DNA from: Victivallaceae bacterium
Lineage (GTDB): Bacteria; Verrucomicrobiota; Lentisphaeria; Victivallales; Victivallaceae
Direction: 5' to 3'
DNA length: 5,699 nucleotides
NCBI GenBank assembly: GCA_028698975.1
Contig: JAQVVK010000134.1
Location: forward strand, 1 to 5,699
Below are positions 4,787-5,699 of this stretch, piece after piece. Position 1 is the stretch's first letter; each line of letters starts with the position of its first letter. Position numbers and translations under genes: made by a program. Under the pieces are notes generated by a model, which made no database searches, was not told the origin of the DNA, and worked only from the letters and a program-made list of their open reading frames with translations.

Positions 4787-5699
4787 TCCGGCTCCATCTT
4801 TTTAAGCAATTCCTTGAGGCGCGGAGCCGCATCGGCCCGCGCCACAAGAGTTGCATCCGGCGTGTTGACGATCACCAGATCGTCCACGCCGATCACTCCA
4901 GCCGTATGCCGGTGATCTTCGGCAAAAACCACACAGTCGTGTGATTCAAGGAAAGCCGCCCGGCAGTTGAAAACGTTTCCGGAGCCGTCAGCCGCAAGAT
5001 GATTGCGAAGTGAAATCCAATTGCCGACGTCATCCCACTCGAAAGAGGCGGAAACCAATACCACCCCCATAGATTTCTCCATAACCGCGTAATCGATCGA
5101 AGTCCGCGGCGCGGAAGCATAGATATCCTTTAGCGTTTCCGCAAAATCCGCCCTGCCCCAGGCGGCGGCGACCTCTTTACACAGCTTGGCCAACTCCGGG
5201 GCGCAACGCTCAAACTCCCGCTCTATCGACGAAGCCAGCCAGACAAACATGCCGCTGTTCCAGCGGCAACGCCCGGTATCGATCAAAGACTGGGCGCGCA
5301 CCCGGTCGGGCTTTTCGATAAAACAACGCACTTCGCGCACCCGGCCGGAGTCGTCAAGCTCGCGGCCGCACTCGATATAGCCGTAATCCGGGCTGGGATA
5401 GGTCGGCTCCACCCCGAGCGTCACCAGTTTCCCCATCCGGGCAAACCGCCCCGCCAGCTCAAGATCGGCATGAAACGCCGCCGTATTGACAATGCGGTGA
5501 TCGGCCGGCAGCATAATGATTTCGACATCGCCGCCGTAACGGGCGCGCGCAATGCCGGCGGCCAACGCCGCACAGGGCGCGGTGTCGCGCGCCTGAGGTT
5601 CGCCGATCACATTTTCGGCGGGCAACTGCGGCAAAAGCGACCTGACTCCCTCGACATGGTTCAAATTGGTGAAAATAAAAATAACTTCGAACTTCAATG
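4777..5699 (-). CDS. manC: Mannose-1-phosphate guanylyltransferase ManC, C-terminal part (N-terminus beyond right edge)
   Basis: Transfers GMP from GTP to mannose-1-phosphate, giving GDP-mannose for polysaccharide, O-antigen or glycoprotein synthesis. About 306 residues are visible. The nucleotide-binding GGxGTRLWPxSR start of the family lies outside the window, so roughly 50-60 N-terminal residues are missing. The frame remains open to the edge, and the TTG at 5697-5695 is an internal Leu codon, not a start. Motifs, numbered from that Leu: EPQARDTAP (33-41), LPADH (63-67, metal and nucleotide site), TYPSPDYGYIECG (99-111), FIEKP (126-130), WNSGMF (146-151), SIDYAVMEK (200-208) and WDDVGNW (221-227), in the family order. 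The protein ends soon after the nucleotidyltransferase and short left-handed-helix region (GVIGVDDLVIVNTPDATLV), with no C-terminal cupin isomerase domain, so it is the single-function form. Its stop (TAG, 4779-4777) lies inside the end of nagB. Confidence 0.95.
   Translation of the reverse strand, partial: LKFEVIFIFTNLNHVEGVRSLLPQLPAENVIGEPQARDTAPCAALAAGIARARYGGDVEIIMLPADHRIVNTAAFHADLELAGRFARMGKLVTLGVEPTYPSPDYGYIECGRELDDSGRVREVRCFIEKPDRVRAQSLIDTGRCRWNSGMFVWLASSIEREFERCAPELAKLCKEVAAAWGRADFAETLKDIYASAPRTSIDYAVMEKSMGVVLVSASFEWDDVGNWISLRNHLAADGSGNVFNCRAAFLESHDCVVFAEDHRHTAGVIGVDDLVIVNTPDATLVARADAAPRLKELLKKMEPDQR

Noticed and set aside
4790..4828. GGCTCC...GGAGCC inverted repeat beyond nagB as a terminator.
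   Set aside because: The arms are 6 bp with a loop of more than 25 nt. The T-run lies inside the loop rather than after the stem, and the repeat is within manC coding sequence.
5695..5697. TTG as the start codon of manC.
   Set aside because: The family's N-terminal GTP-binding motif would be absent, and the frame is open to the window edge. The codon is an internal Leu of a gene cut by the window.
1..5699. RNA genes, CRISPR arrays, insertion sequences or attachment sites.
   Set aside because: I saw no tRNA-like cloverleaf, regular spaced repeats, transposase motifs or long terminal repeats; nearly all the window is covered by metabolic genes.

Overview
The window looks like a chromosomal amino-sugar (N-acetylglucosamine, GlcNAc) catabolism locus from a Gram-negative-type bacterium. 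It is GC-rich, with visible Shine-Dalgarno sites, a lipoprotein with a lipobox, and a stand-alone mannose-1-phosphate guanylyltransferase. The protein style (short LacI-family regulator, divergent ROK protein, single-domain ManC) would suit a PVC-group organism such as Lentisphaerota/Victivallales. That placement is inference from general resemblance; no rRNA or marker gene is present to test it.

Layout, left to right. (1) 1-226, minus: the N-terminal 75 residues of a small lipoprotein of unknown function that runs off the left edge, in a visibly AT-richer stretch with its own promoter. (2) 364-1515, minus: nagA, GlcNAc-6-phosphate deacetylase, complete. (3) 1534-2847, minus: a 437-residue ROK-family protein, 18 bp upstream of nagA and clearly in its operon. 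It carries an unrecognised N-terminal region of about 150 residues and has lost most of the ROK zinc site. (4) 2848-3016: a 169-bp divergent control region with overlapping back-to-back promoters, two interleaved inverted repeats and phased A/T tracts. (5) 3017-3985, plus: a LacI-family regulator. (6) 4013-4786, plus: nagB, glucosamine-6-phosphate deaminase, complete. (7) 4777-5699, minus: the C-terminal 306 residues of manC, entering from the right edge and overlapping nagB tail to tail by 10 bp.

How the genes fit together. GlcNAc entering by a non-PTS route needs a kinase, for which the ROK protein is the obvious candidate. NagA then removes acetate from GlcNAc-6-P, and NagB converts glucosamine-6-P to fructose-6-P and ammonia. 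The LacI-type protein is the likely local regulator, acting at the divergent promoter region so that the two arms (ROK-nagA and lacI-nagB) respond together. ManC makes GDP-mannose from mannose-1-P, which can be derived from fructose-6-P; it is a metabolic neighbour but not part of either nag transcription unit.

Most of the content is a recognisable pathway. The least explained parts are the N-terminal region and altered active site of the ROK protein, and the architecture of the divergent control region.
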